A DNA stretch of 64,000 bases from Rutidosis leptorrhynchoides (GCF_046630445.1 NC_092336.1:294925501-294989500), one strand, 5' to 3'. Shown: positions 26,452 through 39,252, numbered from the stretch's first letter. Translations and numbers: made by a program. Notes: generated from the letters alone by a model not told the origin.

Positions 26452-26548
26452 GCTGTGTTTGATTACAGAAAAGATAAAATCTTTGATGACAACATATTTT
26501 GTTGAAGTTTATTACGAGTTATTTTTCACTCGCGCAATTTATAGGCGG

Positions 26549-28046
26549 CGTTTGATTTAACAATATGAGTGAAATCGTACTGCATATTTGGTTGAATGTT
26601 CAAGCCATCTTTATCTACAATAATATCTTAGAATCCAAAGTAGGTACTATCTTTACTTTATATCATTATTAATTTAATCATGTTTTGTTATATTCATATA
26701 TTTGTAATTTTAATAAAATAATATAATTTTGCATTATTTATTCAATTGAGCATATACCAGGGTTATTACAGTTTCACCGAGTGATACGGTGGTAACGGCA
26801 ACAAAAAGGATGCTTGAGTTTCGTATGAGCTCGGTTGTTGCAACTGTTGATAACAAGCCCGTTGGGATTTTGACGTGAGTCTTAGATTATATAAAAGTCA
26901 TTCATTTAAAAGTAAAAAAAAAATTTTAAAAAATACCATAACATAGTTTTCTACTTGCGTTTGATTTAACAATATGAGTGAAATCGTACTGCAGGTTCGA
27001 ACGCGTCTATTGAATCGCTTCGTGAGCGAATGTTCAGGCCATCTTTATCTACAATAATATCTGAGAATCCAAAGTAGGTACTATCTTTACTTTATATCAT
27101 TATTAATTTAATCATGTTTTGTTATATTCATATATTTGTAATTTTGACAAAATAATATAATTTTGCATTATTTATTCAATTGAGCATATACCAGGGTTGT
27201 TACAGTTTCACCGAGTGACACGGTGGTAACGACAACAGAAAGGATGATTGAGTTTCGTATGAGCTCGGTTGTTGCAACTATTGATAACAAGCCCTTTGGG
27301 ATTTTGACGTGAGTCTTAGATTATATAAAAGTTATTCATTTAAAAGTAAAAAAAAAAATTTAAAATTGCCATAACATAGTTTTCTACTTTATATTTAGAT
27401 CAAAGGATATTTTAATGAGAGTGATAGCACAAGATCTTTGTCCTGAACTGATTTTAGTTGAAAAGGTAAGTTATTACTTTCTTTCGTATATGTATAATCT
27501 ATACATGTGTTTGATATATGAATTTAATTATTATTTTTGTAATACGTAGGTGAGGACTCTTAATCCAGAATGTGCTACGCTCGATACGCCTATTGTTAAT
27601 GCCCTGCATAACATGCATGATGGAAAGTTTTTGCATCTTCCCTTAGTTGATAGAGGCATATCAAGGTTCATTGTTGAACTCAGCTGAAGATAACTAATTT
27701 TCAGCCAATTTTAATTTAAATAAATTTATATAATGATAATAATATTTGATTTGATGCAGAGGGAGCTGTTATTGCCATTGTTGATGTACTTCAGATAACC
27801 CATGTTGCAATAACCAGACTAAGCTTTATCTAAGCTTTTTGGAACCATATGTGAAAAAACACAACCCAAATTGACACATTCATAAGTGAATGGGTCAAAC
27901 CTTCCACCTCTAATTTATGTTTTATCTTAAAATAGATTGACTGAAGTTGATGTTGAATTGATATGGATTAGGTGGGAAACACGGCAGGCATATATAATGA
28001 AGCTGCAAGTTCAATGATGCAAAAGTTTTGAGATTCTGCTATGGCA
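26549..28046 (+). pseudogene. CBSCBSPB-type CBS-domain protein gene fragment with tandem exon duplication
   Basis: The exon pieces match the second CBS pair of plant CBSCBSPB proteins (Arabidopsis family of five, with CBS repeats plus a PB1 domain). Pieces are SIESLRERMFRPSLSTIIS (about 27008-27065), VSPSDTVVT and onward to DNKPxGILT (26761-26874 and again 27195-27308), SKDILMRVIAQDLCPEL (27399-27465), NPECATLDTP to GKFLHLPLVD (27550-27650), AVIAIVDVLQITH (about 27765-27805), and NEAASSMMQKF (27972-28046). A stop (TGA) stands where the family has Trp after MMQKF. The first CBS pair and PB1 domain are missing. A segment of roughly 410-430 bp holding two exons is duplicated in tandem (26549-26958 and 26959-27390); the first copy of the LRERM exon is eroded. 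Introns are retained. The gene is dead here, though transcripts are possible. Confidence 0.85.
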
Positions 28047-29336
28047 ATTTATGTTTCAATCATGCAATGATGTGTAGTAGAAATAAAATGAGAATTCAAG
28101 AAAGTGTTCATACCGTTGGTACTACTTCTTTTGTCTTAATGTTTACGTGTATTATTAATGTTGAAATTTTTTTATATGTTGATGGTAATATTGGTAGCTT
28201 CATGTTTTGCTTCATGTTGAAAAGAATTTACTAGTTTTTGTTCATTAATTTCAGGTTGAGGAACCGTTTAGTCAAGATTATCACAGAGGCATGGTTGTAA
28301 TGGTATACTTAAGGTATTTTTCCAATTTGCAATTCTGCTAATTGCAATTTATTCCATTTGATAATCCGTAGAGATCGTAAGTGTTACATAGATTTATACA
28401 TATAAATGAGTCGCTATATCAATAAACGATATATTACTGGTTTAAGCCTGAAAGTTACATGACTTTTCAGGTTTAAGCCCGAAAGTTACATGACTTTTCA
28501 ACAACGATATATTAGGGTGGGGTGCAATACAAGCTTTCCGATCTTTGTATACATGGGCGCCGAGATAGAAGTGACTAAGTTGTTGCTTATTTCGGGGTTT
28601 TTGTAAATCCTTCCTTCACGGTTGAATGGGCTCATGGTATAAATAGATGTAACTTTATTATGTCTTATTATGTCACATATAAATAAAACCATTACATTAT
28701 AAGCAGTACGTATCAAATTTTTTAAATTTGAACCCAATTGGATTTTTTTTTCCCCTTGTAAGATGTCTTCTTTGGTATCTTTGTCTTTGGTATACTTTAC
28801 TCAATCGAGTTAGGTGTTTTCAATGTATGTATGGATTTGTTATCTTTGTCAATGAATGACTATCGGTTGTGTAGGATATAATTGTTTTTCGTTGTAGTTT
28901 GTATGCCCCAAAAATCAGTCGGTAAAATGTGCCGTGCTAATTGTTAGCTAGCTTTAAAATCGCATAAACCTTAAAGCAGCAACGCGCGAAGCCTCAATTC
29001 TTGTTGATCCCAATAATAGAATAAACTCGCAAGCCGTTAGGTAATTTGGAGCTCGGATATTTTTTGTTTTAGCTTGCTTGGATGAATCTCGATCCAAGAT
29101 CTGTATAATTTTAACATCTTTTCAACAAAAAGCTAGCTACATATACATCTTACTAGTTCTTAGTTGATTGGCCGGTCAATGCATCGAAACAAATACTTTT
29201 GGTTTAAAGTTCAAGTCATTTATATTTATATATATACCAAATACCAATAGAAAGAACACTATTTCAGTACTCATCAATAGTAATAATCAGGGTTATTTTC
29301 CTTATTTCACTTTTTTTTTTGTCTTTTTGTCCCCAA
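28047..29336. other. Non-coding remainder of the Helitron-like region
   Basis: An exon-like stretch at 28255-28314, bounded by TTTCAG and a GTATTT donor-like site, may be a third captured fragment, but I could not name it. A 30-base direct repeat (AAGTTACATGACTTTTCA words) lies at 28445-28500. No other gene is visible. Confidence 0.35.
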
Positions 29337-29655
29337 CGATAAAATAAGCAACTTTCGTAAAAGAACTAACCCTTCAATGTTACCAAAAGATGTCGAAAAA
29401 AATTCTTTTTTACAAAAAAATCAACAAACTTTTTTTTTACTTCTCTTTTCTTCCTCAACGATAAAGGAGGCAACTTTCATAAAATGAACAACCCTTCAAT
29501 GCTACCAAAAGATGTCGAAAAACATTTTTTTTTACAAAATAGATCAACTAACTTAAAAAAAAAAAACGCTAAAAGAAGCAACATTCACAAAAGGAACAAC
29601 CCTTCAATGTTAGATGTCGAATTTTTTTTTTTTTACAAAATAGATCAAGACTTTT
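29337..29655. repeat. Tandem repeat, about 110-120-bp unit, three copies
   Basis: CGATAAAATAAGCAACTTTC-like phrases start at 29337, 29459 and 29567, each followed by AACCCTTCAATG and an A/T run. The array lies just inside the CTAG terminus. The ORF at 29484-29711 is a by-product of the array. Confidence 0.75.
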
Positions 29656-29679
29656 TTTTAACTCGCATTCAAAACGGAA

Positions 29680-29711
29680 CCCCCGACGCGAAGCGAGGGC
29701 TCCACAACTAG
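29680..29711 (+). other. Helitron-type 3' terminus (hairpin plus CTAG)
   Basis: CCCCGACGCGAAGCGAGGG can fold with CGC/GCG and outer CCC/GGG arms. Eight to nine bases later comes CTAG followed by T. This matches the known 3' end rule for plant Helitrons. Confidence 0.6.
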
Positions 29712-29712
29712 T

Positions 29713-30180
29713 TTAAACCATTTTATGACTTGATTAATTTATTTTTAGCTCTCCATTAGGCTGCGGTACTCACCATATATCAACTTTATGTATTCCAAGT
29801 TTACAACTATGAAAATGCACATTTTGGCTATCAAGTACTATAGAACCAAAAGGCACACATCTAAATACAAGGTTTTATGTCGTTTAAATAGTGAACCCTC
29901 ATCATTTGAATGTTAATAATTCACTATTTCATTTTGGATTGTTCTAAATTAATACTCTATTTTCACAAATATTTAAGAATAATTTATACCGTATACGAAA
30001 ACGTCTTTTAAATTATGCGTGCATATATTTTGACGTCTCACAAAAAAATCTTGCCACAAGCATTGGACGGCAACCTCACGCTCCCTCGAAATGTATCCTA
30101 GAGGTCTTGAAATACGCTCGGGCTCGGGCTCTTCTTCTAAATATTCTTCAGTAATGATAGTGTATACTGTAGTTTACATG
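29713..30180. other. Intergenic, nothing recognised
   Basis: AT-rich sequence without a supported ORF, RNA gene or terminal repeat. Confidence 0.4.
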
Positions 30181-30670
30181 TATAAACAGTTAGACGGATA
30201 AATATATAAATTAAAGGCATTCAAATGGCATCAAAAGGAAAATATGACAGTTACTCTTCTAGCGTTCTCCGTTCAGGAAGCTCAAGAAAATGGCATTTTG
30301 AGCTGCCCAACGTCTTGCGTAAGCCCCGGAGGTCGCATCAAATGCATAAGCCCTATATATCTAAATACGGAGCACGTGAGCAGCATATGCCACGTCAACA
30401 TAAAGCTTAATGTCGGTTACGTACTTTTAGCATAAAGTAACCACTAGTAAAGTGACACGTGTATCTCCGAACATTCAGGAGCTCCACACCTATAAATAGG
30501 GTACTTGGGCCATCACTTTTCAAGCACTTGGACTTGTGGCAGAGAACACACATTCTCTCTCACAAAGTACTTTCTCACTCTAGAACCTGCAGACCTAGCC
30601 GCATAGCGCTAGACGGACCAGTCTATCATTTGTTCCGGAAAGATTGATTAAGCCACCTCATGGTAACCAG
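30181..30670 (+). mobile_element. LTR-like promoter segment of another retroelement, interrupted
   Basis: A TATAAATAGG box (about 30492-30501) is followed by a short leader with TTCTCTCTCACAAAG and CACTCTAGAACC, which looks like the U3-R-U5 part of a Ty3/gypsy LTR on the plus strand. It is interrupted at 30670 by a solo LTR that duplicated ACCAG, and the sequence resumes at 34538. The ORFs at 30225-30647 are not supported as genes. Confidence 0.45.
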
Positions 30671-31005
30671 TGTGACGACCCGGAAATTTCCGACCAAATT
30701 TAAACTTAATCTTTATATGAACTCGACACGATAAGCAAAGTCGTTATATGGAGTCTCAAAGTTTTTTGAACTGTTGTAATAGAATCATTTAACCTTTGAC
30801 TATTTCCGACGATTCACGAACAATTGGTTGCAAATAAAAATATATATATAGGTATACGATTGTTATACATACTTAATAATATATGTAATAGTTTGAATTA
30901 ATAATATACGATTTAATTGCTTAAACTAAATAAGTAAAATAAATACAATTTACTTATTTAAATAGGAAATGAAAAGTAAAACACAAAATATGAAACTGTT
31001 ATGAA

Positions 31006-31496
<491 letters not shown>

Positions 31497-32714
31497 ATTA
31501 ATTAAAAGTTTAATATAGTGGTAATTTAAATGTCACTAGTTATTATTATTATTATTATTATTATTAAGCATTTCATTATTAACATTGTTATTAATAGTAT
31601 TTAACTATTATTATTATTGTTATTAATGTATGTATTATTATAAAAACTATCATTTATATTACTACTACTAATATTATCATTATTATAAATATGATTTTTG
31701 TATTAATATGATTGTTATTATTAGTATTTTTTTTAGGATTAATATTAATAATAATAATAATTATTATTAATTATAATTTCATTTATATTTATTAAAACCA
31801 AATACAGCACATAAATAATTACGCGAATTATTAGCAACACTTTCAACCTTGTAAAGTTTTGTTGCTATCTTCAATCCGTTAGCTGTCTATCTCAATCACG
31901 ATCTCAAACAAACGAATTCGTGTATTATATAGGCAATTGAGAAAGAATTAAAATCAGATACATACAAAATCAGTTTCCTTTCAATATCTGCTTTTATTAT
32001 TTTGTCCCCTGGATGGAATTTCCTGTCGATGCTCCTAAATTATATAAAGAATCGATTAAGTTGTGTTGATAAGAAAATTCATTCAACTCTCTGTCATCAA
32101 ATATCAAGTATAACTAGTACTCGTTTATTTTGAATCAATTTAATCAAATTTTTTATATACAGACTCGATACCTCTGTATATATAATTTTTTTTCAAAATC
32201 TCGAATGCAAACAAATTTTTTAAAAAGTAATAATGTGAAGTTATCAGGAATCATCCACTTAAACTTCCTACAAAGTTTCACGAACCAATTTTTGTTATTC
32301 ATCTTGAATTCGAGAGTCAAAGTTTATATGTCAAAAAGTCAACGAATGTTCTTCAATTAAATTCGAAGTTTCTGTTGTGATTCAAGTAAAATTGAAGGTT
32401 CAGAAAGTTTATAGGAATGATTGTTAACCTTTTTCATTTAGATGTCGTGGCCTATAACAGTCCCAATCTCAAAATCACCAATTGAGTTCTTATTCTAGTT
32501 CACGAGCTGCAGCAGGTCATTTTAAATTTTATTTTTGGTTGTTTAATTGAATCATAAACGTTTTTATTTTAATTAGGAATCCTAAAACTAAATGAATTAA
32601 TGGTGTGTGAGTTGGTTTGATCTCTGGTCGATCAAGGGATAGAAGAAGAAGATAGAAACAGATAACAATAAGTTATAAAAAAATAAATTAAATGGGTAAT
32701 TAAGACAGAAAAGA

Positions 32715-32785
32715 AGCAGTAGAGCAGCTGGTTAGGGGATAAGCCGGGTGAGCGAGAGGTCTTGGGTTCGAGCCCGGTCTGGGAG
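32715..32785 (+). other. tRNA-like module inside solo LTR
   Basis: An A-box-like GCAGCTGGTTAGGGG is followed by the B-box word GGTTCGAGCCC at 32765-32775, spaced as in a tRNA gene. The arms do not make a full cloverleaf that I can draw, so this is not called a tRNA gene. An equivalent module occurs in the outer LARD LTRs in the same relative direction. Confidence 0.55.
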
Positions 32786-32950
32786 AAATCTGTTTTTAAG
32801 GTAGTTTTCATTTTCAAAATTTACTATTATTATTTTTATTATTATTATTATTGTTATTACTATGATTATAATTATTGTTATTGATATTATTGTTATTATT
32901 AGTATTATAACACTTATTATTATTATTATCATAGTTATAAGTATTAAAAC

Positions 32951-32981
<31 letters not shown>

Positions 32982-33183
32982 ATTATTATTGTATTTATTT
33001 GTATAAATCTTGTCATTTAAGTATTAGTTATCATTATTATTAATATGATTATAGTTATAAATAAGAATATTATTATTATTATTATCATTGTTATTATTAT
33101 AATTGTTTTAACGACTAATATATGTATTATCATGAGAACATAAATACTATGATTAATATTAGTATTAGTATCACTTTTAGTAC

Positions 33184-33184
<1 letters not shown>

Positions 33185-33244
<60 letters not shown>
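33185..33244. repeat. (ATT)n microsatellite
   Basis: About 20 ATT units in the core of the solo LTR. The poly-Ile ORFs on both strands come from this tract. Confidence 0.95.
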
Positions 33245-33245
<1 letters not shown>

Positions 33246-34537
33246 GTAACATAAGTATTATTATAAATATTATCATTTTTATTATTAATATAATCATTAG
33301 TATTATTAAACTTATTATCATTATTATCATTCTTACTAAAATTATTATTATTTTGTTATCACTAAAACTATCAATATTATCATAAATAGATACTTTTATA
33401 TAAAAATATGTTACGCTATACTTTTATTATTAAAAAGATATTAGTTAAGCTATGTCAATCAATATATAAATATATACTAAATCTTAATATACGGTTTTTA
33501 TTATTAATGATAAGTAATAGTTGTATAAAACATATAAACTAAATATGTTAAATTTATCTAAATAACATATAGTATAACAAGTATATATTATTAATAACAA
33601 AATATATATATAATTGCTCAATTACGATTATATGTTTTAATATATATAGGAATAATATAGGTTCGTGAATTCGAGGCCAACCCTGCATTGTTCAATATCG
33701 TCATATGTATTTTTACTACAAAATACATTATGTGAGTTTCATTTGCTCCCTTTTTAAATGCTTTTGCAATATATATTTGTGGGACTGAGAATACATGCGC
33801 TACTTTTATAAATGCTTTACGAAATAGATACAAGTGATCGAAACTACATTCTATGGTTGAATTATCAAACCGAATATGCCTCTTTTTAGCTTGGTAGCCT
33901 AAGAATTGGTGTTTATGATAATTGCCACCAATTGATGCGAATCCTAAAGATAGATCTATTGGGCCCAACAAGCCCCATCTGTTGTTGTGGATTCTTTAGT
34001 ACTTCGATTTATCATGTCCGATGTGAGTCCCAGAATGATGGGGATATTCTATATGCATCCTGTTAAGATCGGTTACCAGGTGTTCACCATATGAATGAAA
34101 TTTAATTCGCGGGTTAAGCGTGTCAATATATGAAATCTTGTGGTCTATTAAAATGATGAAAATGAATGATTATGATAAACTAATGAACTCACCAACCTTT
34201 TGGTTGACACTTGAAAGCATGTTTATTCTCAGGTATGAAAGAAATCTTCCGCTGTGCATTTGCTCATATTAGAGATATTACTTGGAGTCATTCATGACAT
34301 ATTTCAAAAGACGTTGCATTCGAGTTGTCGAGTTCTTCAAGATTATTATTAAGTCAATTATAGTTGGATATATTACGAAATGGTATGCATGCCATCAACT
34401 TTTAATGAAATGAAAGTTTGTCTTTTAAAAACGAATGCAATGTTTGTAAAATGTATCATATAGAGGTCAAGTACCTTGCGATGTAACCAAATGTAATGTA
34501 TTCCTCCAGATGGTTTTGGACGGGTCATTTCAACCAG

Positions 34538-34654
34538 GCCGTGAACTGGCTCTGCAAAGATAACTATCTCGAGGATCAACATGAATTGGCAAAATATCTC
34601 CACTACATTCAGTTCTAGAAACCTATACTGATACTTGTGAACGCTAGCCATTGT
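34538..34654 (+). mobile_element. Continuation of the interrupted retroelement at 30181-30670
   Basis: This short piece resumes after the solo LTR. A plus-strand frame reads NWLCKDNYLEDQHELAKYL, which could be part of a gag region, but I cannot name it. Confidence 0.35.
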
Positions 34655-34886
34655 TGTGATGACCCGTCAAGTACCCTTAACGGCTCCGTCACTTGGTCCC
34701 ACAGCTTGATCAAAACTCTAAATGAATTTAATAAACAACAGTGCATTCTTTATTTAAAATAATTTCCTATAAAGGAAATTTACCAAAATAAGTAGTTTAA
34801 ACAAACCCAACTCATAAAAATATTCAAAGTTGACCAAAACATGTCAACCAAACACCCACAGTTTAACAACCCAAAAGAGAATGCAA
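34655..34886 (-). mobile_element. Older giant LTR, left piece (host of the outer LARD)
   Basis: It begins TGTGATGACCCGTC and is cut at 34886 by the outer LARD-like element, which duplicated TGCAA. The same LTR resumes at 56740 and is then interrupted again by the Athila-like LTR at 57014. Confidence 0.6.
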
Positions 34887-36686
34887 TGTAGAGACTCGTC
34901 CTAATCCATCCGGACGAAGTCCATATCGATTATAAACGATTCACAACAGTTGATTATATCGCGAGGTACTTGACCTCTATATGATACATTTTACAAACAT
35001 TGCATTCGTTTTTGAAAAGTCAATCTTTCATTACATCGAAAGTTGACGACATGCATACCATTTCATAATATATCTAACGATAATTAACTTAACAATAATC
35101 TTGATGAATTCAACGACTCAAATGCAATGTCTTTTGAAATATGTCATGAATGACTCCAAATAATATCTTTAAAATGAGCAATTGCACAGCGGAAGATTTC
35201 TTTCGTACCTGAGAATAAACATGTTTTAAAGTGTCAACCAAAAGGTTGGTGAGTTCATTAGTTTAACATAAATAATCATTTCCATCATTTTAATAGACCA
35301 CAAGATTTTCATTTTTCAGTTCTCATAAATATACGTCCCATGCATAGAGACAAAATATCATTCATATGGATTGAACACCTGGTAACCGACATTAACAAGA
35401 TGCATATAAGAATATCCCCATCATTCCGGGATACCCTTCGGATATGATATAAATTTTGAAGTACTAAAGCATCTGGTACTTTGGATGGGGTTTGTTAGGC
35501 CCAATAGATCTATCTTTAGGATTCGCGTCAATTAGGGTGTCTGTTCCCTAATTCTTAGATTACCAGACTTAATAAAAAGGGCATATTCGATTTCGATAAT
35601 TCAACCATAGAATGTAGTTTCAATTACTTGTGTCTATTTTGTAAAAAATTTATAAAAGCGCATGTATTCACAGTCCCAAAAATATATATTGCAAAAGCAT
35701 TTAAAAGGGAGTAATGAAACTCACAATATTGTATTTTGTAGTAAAAATACATATGACGAAACTGAACAATGCAGGGTTGGCCTCGGATTCACGAACCTAT
35801 ATCATTTGTGTATTCATTAATATATATATAATCGTAATCAAATAAATATATATATTATTATTAGTGATGTAATTTTTATATTAGTAACTTATATATACTT
35901 CATTATTTAATTAAATGTATTCATTTTGTATAAAAATATTAATATAGTTATATTAATATATATTTGGTTAATATTGTATTAAAATACTTAAGTTGTTATT
36001 TATATGAATATCTATATACAAATGTTAATAATAAAAATTTATATTAGGATTTATATATGATGAAAAAATATATTTATATATATTAGTTGTTACATTTTAT
36101 ATATAGCTTAGTTATTATCATTTTAACAAAAATATAGTGATATGTATTATTAATATTATTGTAATGTATTTTTTATGTAAAAATATATATTTGTCATAAT
36201 ACTAGTAATGATAATTATGATAATAATAATGATGGTGATAATAGTAGTAATGATCCTATTAATGATAATATTAATAATTGTTTTAATAATAAATCTTATA
36301 ATGATAACAGTAGTTTTTAATGAAAAGTTTAATGATATTAAAATAATACTTTTGATAACAATACCTAATACTTAATAATAATAATTACTATAGCAACCTT
36401 ATTACTAATGATAATATTAATCGTAATACTTATGTTACTCTTAATAATTCTAATATTTATTAAATGATACTAATTTTTAATAATGATATTGTTAATAATT
36501 AATAATACCGTAATACTAATCATTAATAATAACAATAATAACAGTAATACTAAATAATACTTGATTTTGATAATAATGTTAATAATAACAATATTAGTAA
36601 TAAGTATAATTACTACAATTTTAATAATAATAATTATATTAACAATATGCATAATCATAATAATAATATTAAATGGTAACTACTAC

Positions 36687-36817
<131 letters not shown>

Positions 36818-36896
36818 CATAATAATAACTAATAATAATAATGATGGAAATAAAGTAAAAGTGTATACCCTCTCCAAGCTTTTTCTAAAAAGAAAT

Positions 36897-36962
36897 GCCC
36901 CATACGAGACTCGAACTCGCGACCTCTTGCAAACCCACTAACACTCCTAACCATGGCTCCAT
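36897..36962 (-). other. tRNA-like module in outer LARD 3' LTR
   Basis: On the minus strand an A-box-like CATGGTTAGGAGTG is followed by a B-box GAGTTCGAGTC (36908-36918), with ends GGAGCC and GGGGCA that nearly pair. It resembles a degenerate tRNA or the head of a tRNA-derived SINE. The sister copy is at 54983-55048. Confidence 0.55.
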
Positions 36963-38636
36963 GACTATTTTTCTGTTTAATACCCAATACTACTTTTATT
37001 AAACCCATTTTCTTTCTCTTTTTCCCTCTGTCTTCTTCTTTCTTTCAAACACCATCGACCAAAATCAAAGCAACTTAACATTCAATCATTTAAACAATTT
37101 TTGGATTCTCAAACAATATTTAATTATCCTATATCAATTATGAACTAATTGAAAACGAAAAGAAAAGAAAAAAAAACAAAAAAAAAAAAAACAGGCCGCT
37201 GTGTTCTTCGTGGTTTACAAAAAAAAATTGATTAAGAATTTGAGGAGGTTTCAGACCTTGATTAAAACATGACATGTGTTGGAAAACAATCCTAGAAACT
37301 TTGTAAATCGTTAATTGACTCTTAATCATAACAAAAATCTCTAATTTAATCGAAGAACAATATTTGACTTTTTTTATTTCAAAAGCTTTGACCTTGAAAT
37401 TTGAATTCGATATAAGGAGTTGGACTATGAAACTTCACAGGAAGTATCATGACATGGTTTAAATCATTTCTGCATTTTTAGATTTTGAAAATCATTACGA
37501 ATTCGAGCTATTAATGATATGAAGTTGAAACAGAGGTATTCGATGGTTTACAGTTTTATTTCTGGTTTTTATTCAACAAATTGGCTTCATTATACTTGTA
37601 ATTGATAATGAAAGAGAATTGTGATGTCTGTACTGTAACAAAATTGATCGATTATAAATAAGGACGTGGTATTCAGTTTTTAATCAGACAAAATATATAA
37701 AAATAAAACAAATAAGAAAAATGATCCTGATAGCTCACAATTTTTTTGTTTGTTTGCTGTGATCAGATTCGATGGTGATCTAGTTGAGAGACAAAAACAA
37801 AATCGTTTATGTAGCAACTGGTACGATTCAGATTCTGATATGTACAATTTAGATTAGGAATCAAGAAATTAATAAAAGCTGAAAAGGATCTAAAACAGAT
37901 TTTTGACTTTAATCTGTACTAAATAATATTAATTATTAAGATTAATACTTTTAATAAAAATACTAATAATAATTTTGATAATACCACTAATACTAATAAT
38001 CTATTATTATTAATAATAATAAGTAATAATATTAATATTAATAATTAATAATAATAATAATGTTAATAATGATATAAATTAAAAGTAACAATAATAATGA
38101 TTTTAATGAAATTGATGATAATAATAATAATAATAAGAGTAATCATAATAATATAATAATCACATGTAACAAATTTCATATTAAAATTTTTAATGACACA
38201 ATACTAATAACAATAATTAATGTAATAATAATATAACAATTATAATTAAACTTGTATTTACATTTAATATACAACTTTTACAATTTATTACTTATGTAAT
38301 GTTTACTATTTATAAAATATATAATTAAGTATTTACACATAATATATATATGTATATATTTAAATATATATAATAATAATATTTATATATAGAAGCATAT
38401 ATATTTATATAGATTCCTTTTAAATTACATATAGTTAAACTTTCATATTTATATATTTAATTATATATTTACATACACACAATAGTTCGTGAATCATCGG
38501 GAATAGTTAAAGGGTAAATGCATTCATGTAATTCGTTTCAAAGTTTCCGAGACTTAACAATACAGAATTTGCTTATCGTGTCGAAATCATTTAAAGATTA
38601 AGTTTAAATTTAGTCTAAAATTCCCGGGTCATCACA

Positions 38637-38660
38637 GTACCTACCCGTTAAAGAAATTTC
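38637..38660 (-). other. Polypurine-tract region of outer LARD
   Basis: The minus strand reads CTTTAACGGGTAGGTAC directly before the 3' LTR. The same text adjoins the 3' LTR of the nested element at 46235-46258. It marks the place where plus-strand DNA synthesis is primed in LTR elements. Confidence 0.6.
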
Positions 38661-39078
38661 ATCCCGAAATTTGAGTGAGGTGGTCATGGCTAACAATAGA
38701 AATGTTTTCATGACGCATACGAGCTGAAAATTAGAGTTCTATCATTAATGAATAATACAGGAAAAAAACAATTCGATTATTCGAGGCGTACGAGTGAAGG
38801 TATCACAAAATAGTGAAATGAGAAAGACATGTTTCATCATAACTTTTTGACTAGTCATGGTTAAATTTCGGAATTCAAAGGATTCAAAATAAAATCTTGG
38901 AAATCTATAAGATCTGATTCTTCGGGATTTACGGGAAATAGGATCTCTTTAACTAAATGCGGTCATCAGTCCTGATTGCTCTGTCGGATATTTTCACTAT
39001 AAACCAACTTCTTCCGTTCCATTACTTTCACCATTTCAATACTTTCTTTCTTAATTCATACATCCAAAAGATTTTGAA

Positions 39079-39252
39079 ATGCTTAATCCCGTTCTAATCC
39101 TTGATATTTTCCTAATTATCATTTCTATCATCCTTCTTTTCAATCTTCCACCAGAAGAATCTGTTCACTCCTACCGTTACCTTGGGGTGATACTATTCTT
39201 AATTCTACCGTGTCTTTATATTTCTATTCGTATTAATATCCATGGTTTGTAA
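39079..39252 (+). CDS. Antisense small ORF of outer LARD, 57-aa two-helix membrane protein
   Basis: The ORF begins MLNPVLILDIFLIIISIILL and ends NIHGL. Two hydrophobic stretches (about residues 4-21 and 35-50) are separated by a short polar loop (PPEESVHSYRY), which predicts a hairpin of two membrane helices. A homologue of exactly the same length lies at 46679-46852 in the nested element, aligned without gaps. By eye, of 58 codons about 15 differ silently and about 22 change the residue, mostly between hydrophobic residues. A TATAAA word lies at 38998-39003, about 80 bases upstream. It is read on the strand opposite to the element's own transcript, close to the 3' LTR. I know of no named family for it. 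Confidence 0.6.
   Translation: MLNPVLILDIFLIIISIILLFNLPPEESVHSYRYLGVILFLILPCLYISIRINIHGL

Larger units (their letters stand above)
25531..29712 (+). mobile_element. Helitron-like composite carrying host gene fragments
   Basis: The right end has a GC hairpin (29680-29699) nine bases before CTAG (29708-29711) followed by T, the classic plant Helitron 3' terminus and insertion site. The left end has a GC hairpin (25540-25557) facing the other way, next to a decayed CTAG-like word on the minus strand. So two outward-facing Helitron ends may overlap here. Both ends carry tandem repeats. Between them are intron-bearing fragments of an E2 enzyme gene and a CBSCBSPB gene. No Rep/helicase is seen, so any element is non-autonomous. 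A 5' TC end was not located; Pack-MULE capture is the main alternative. Confidence 0.5.

Noticed and set aside
32715-32785. True tRNA gene
   Set aside because: B box is good, but acceptor and anticodon arms do not form a credible cloverleaf, and relatives sit at the same LTR position.
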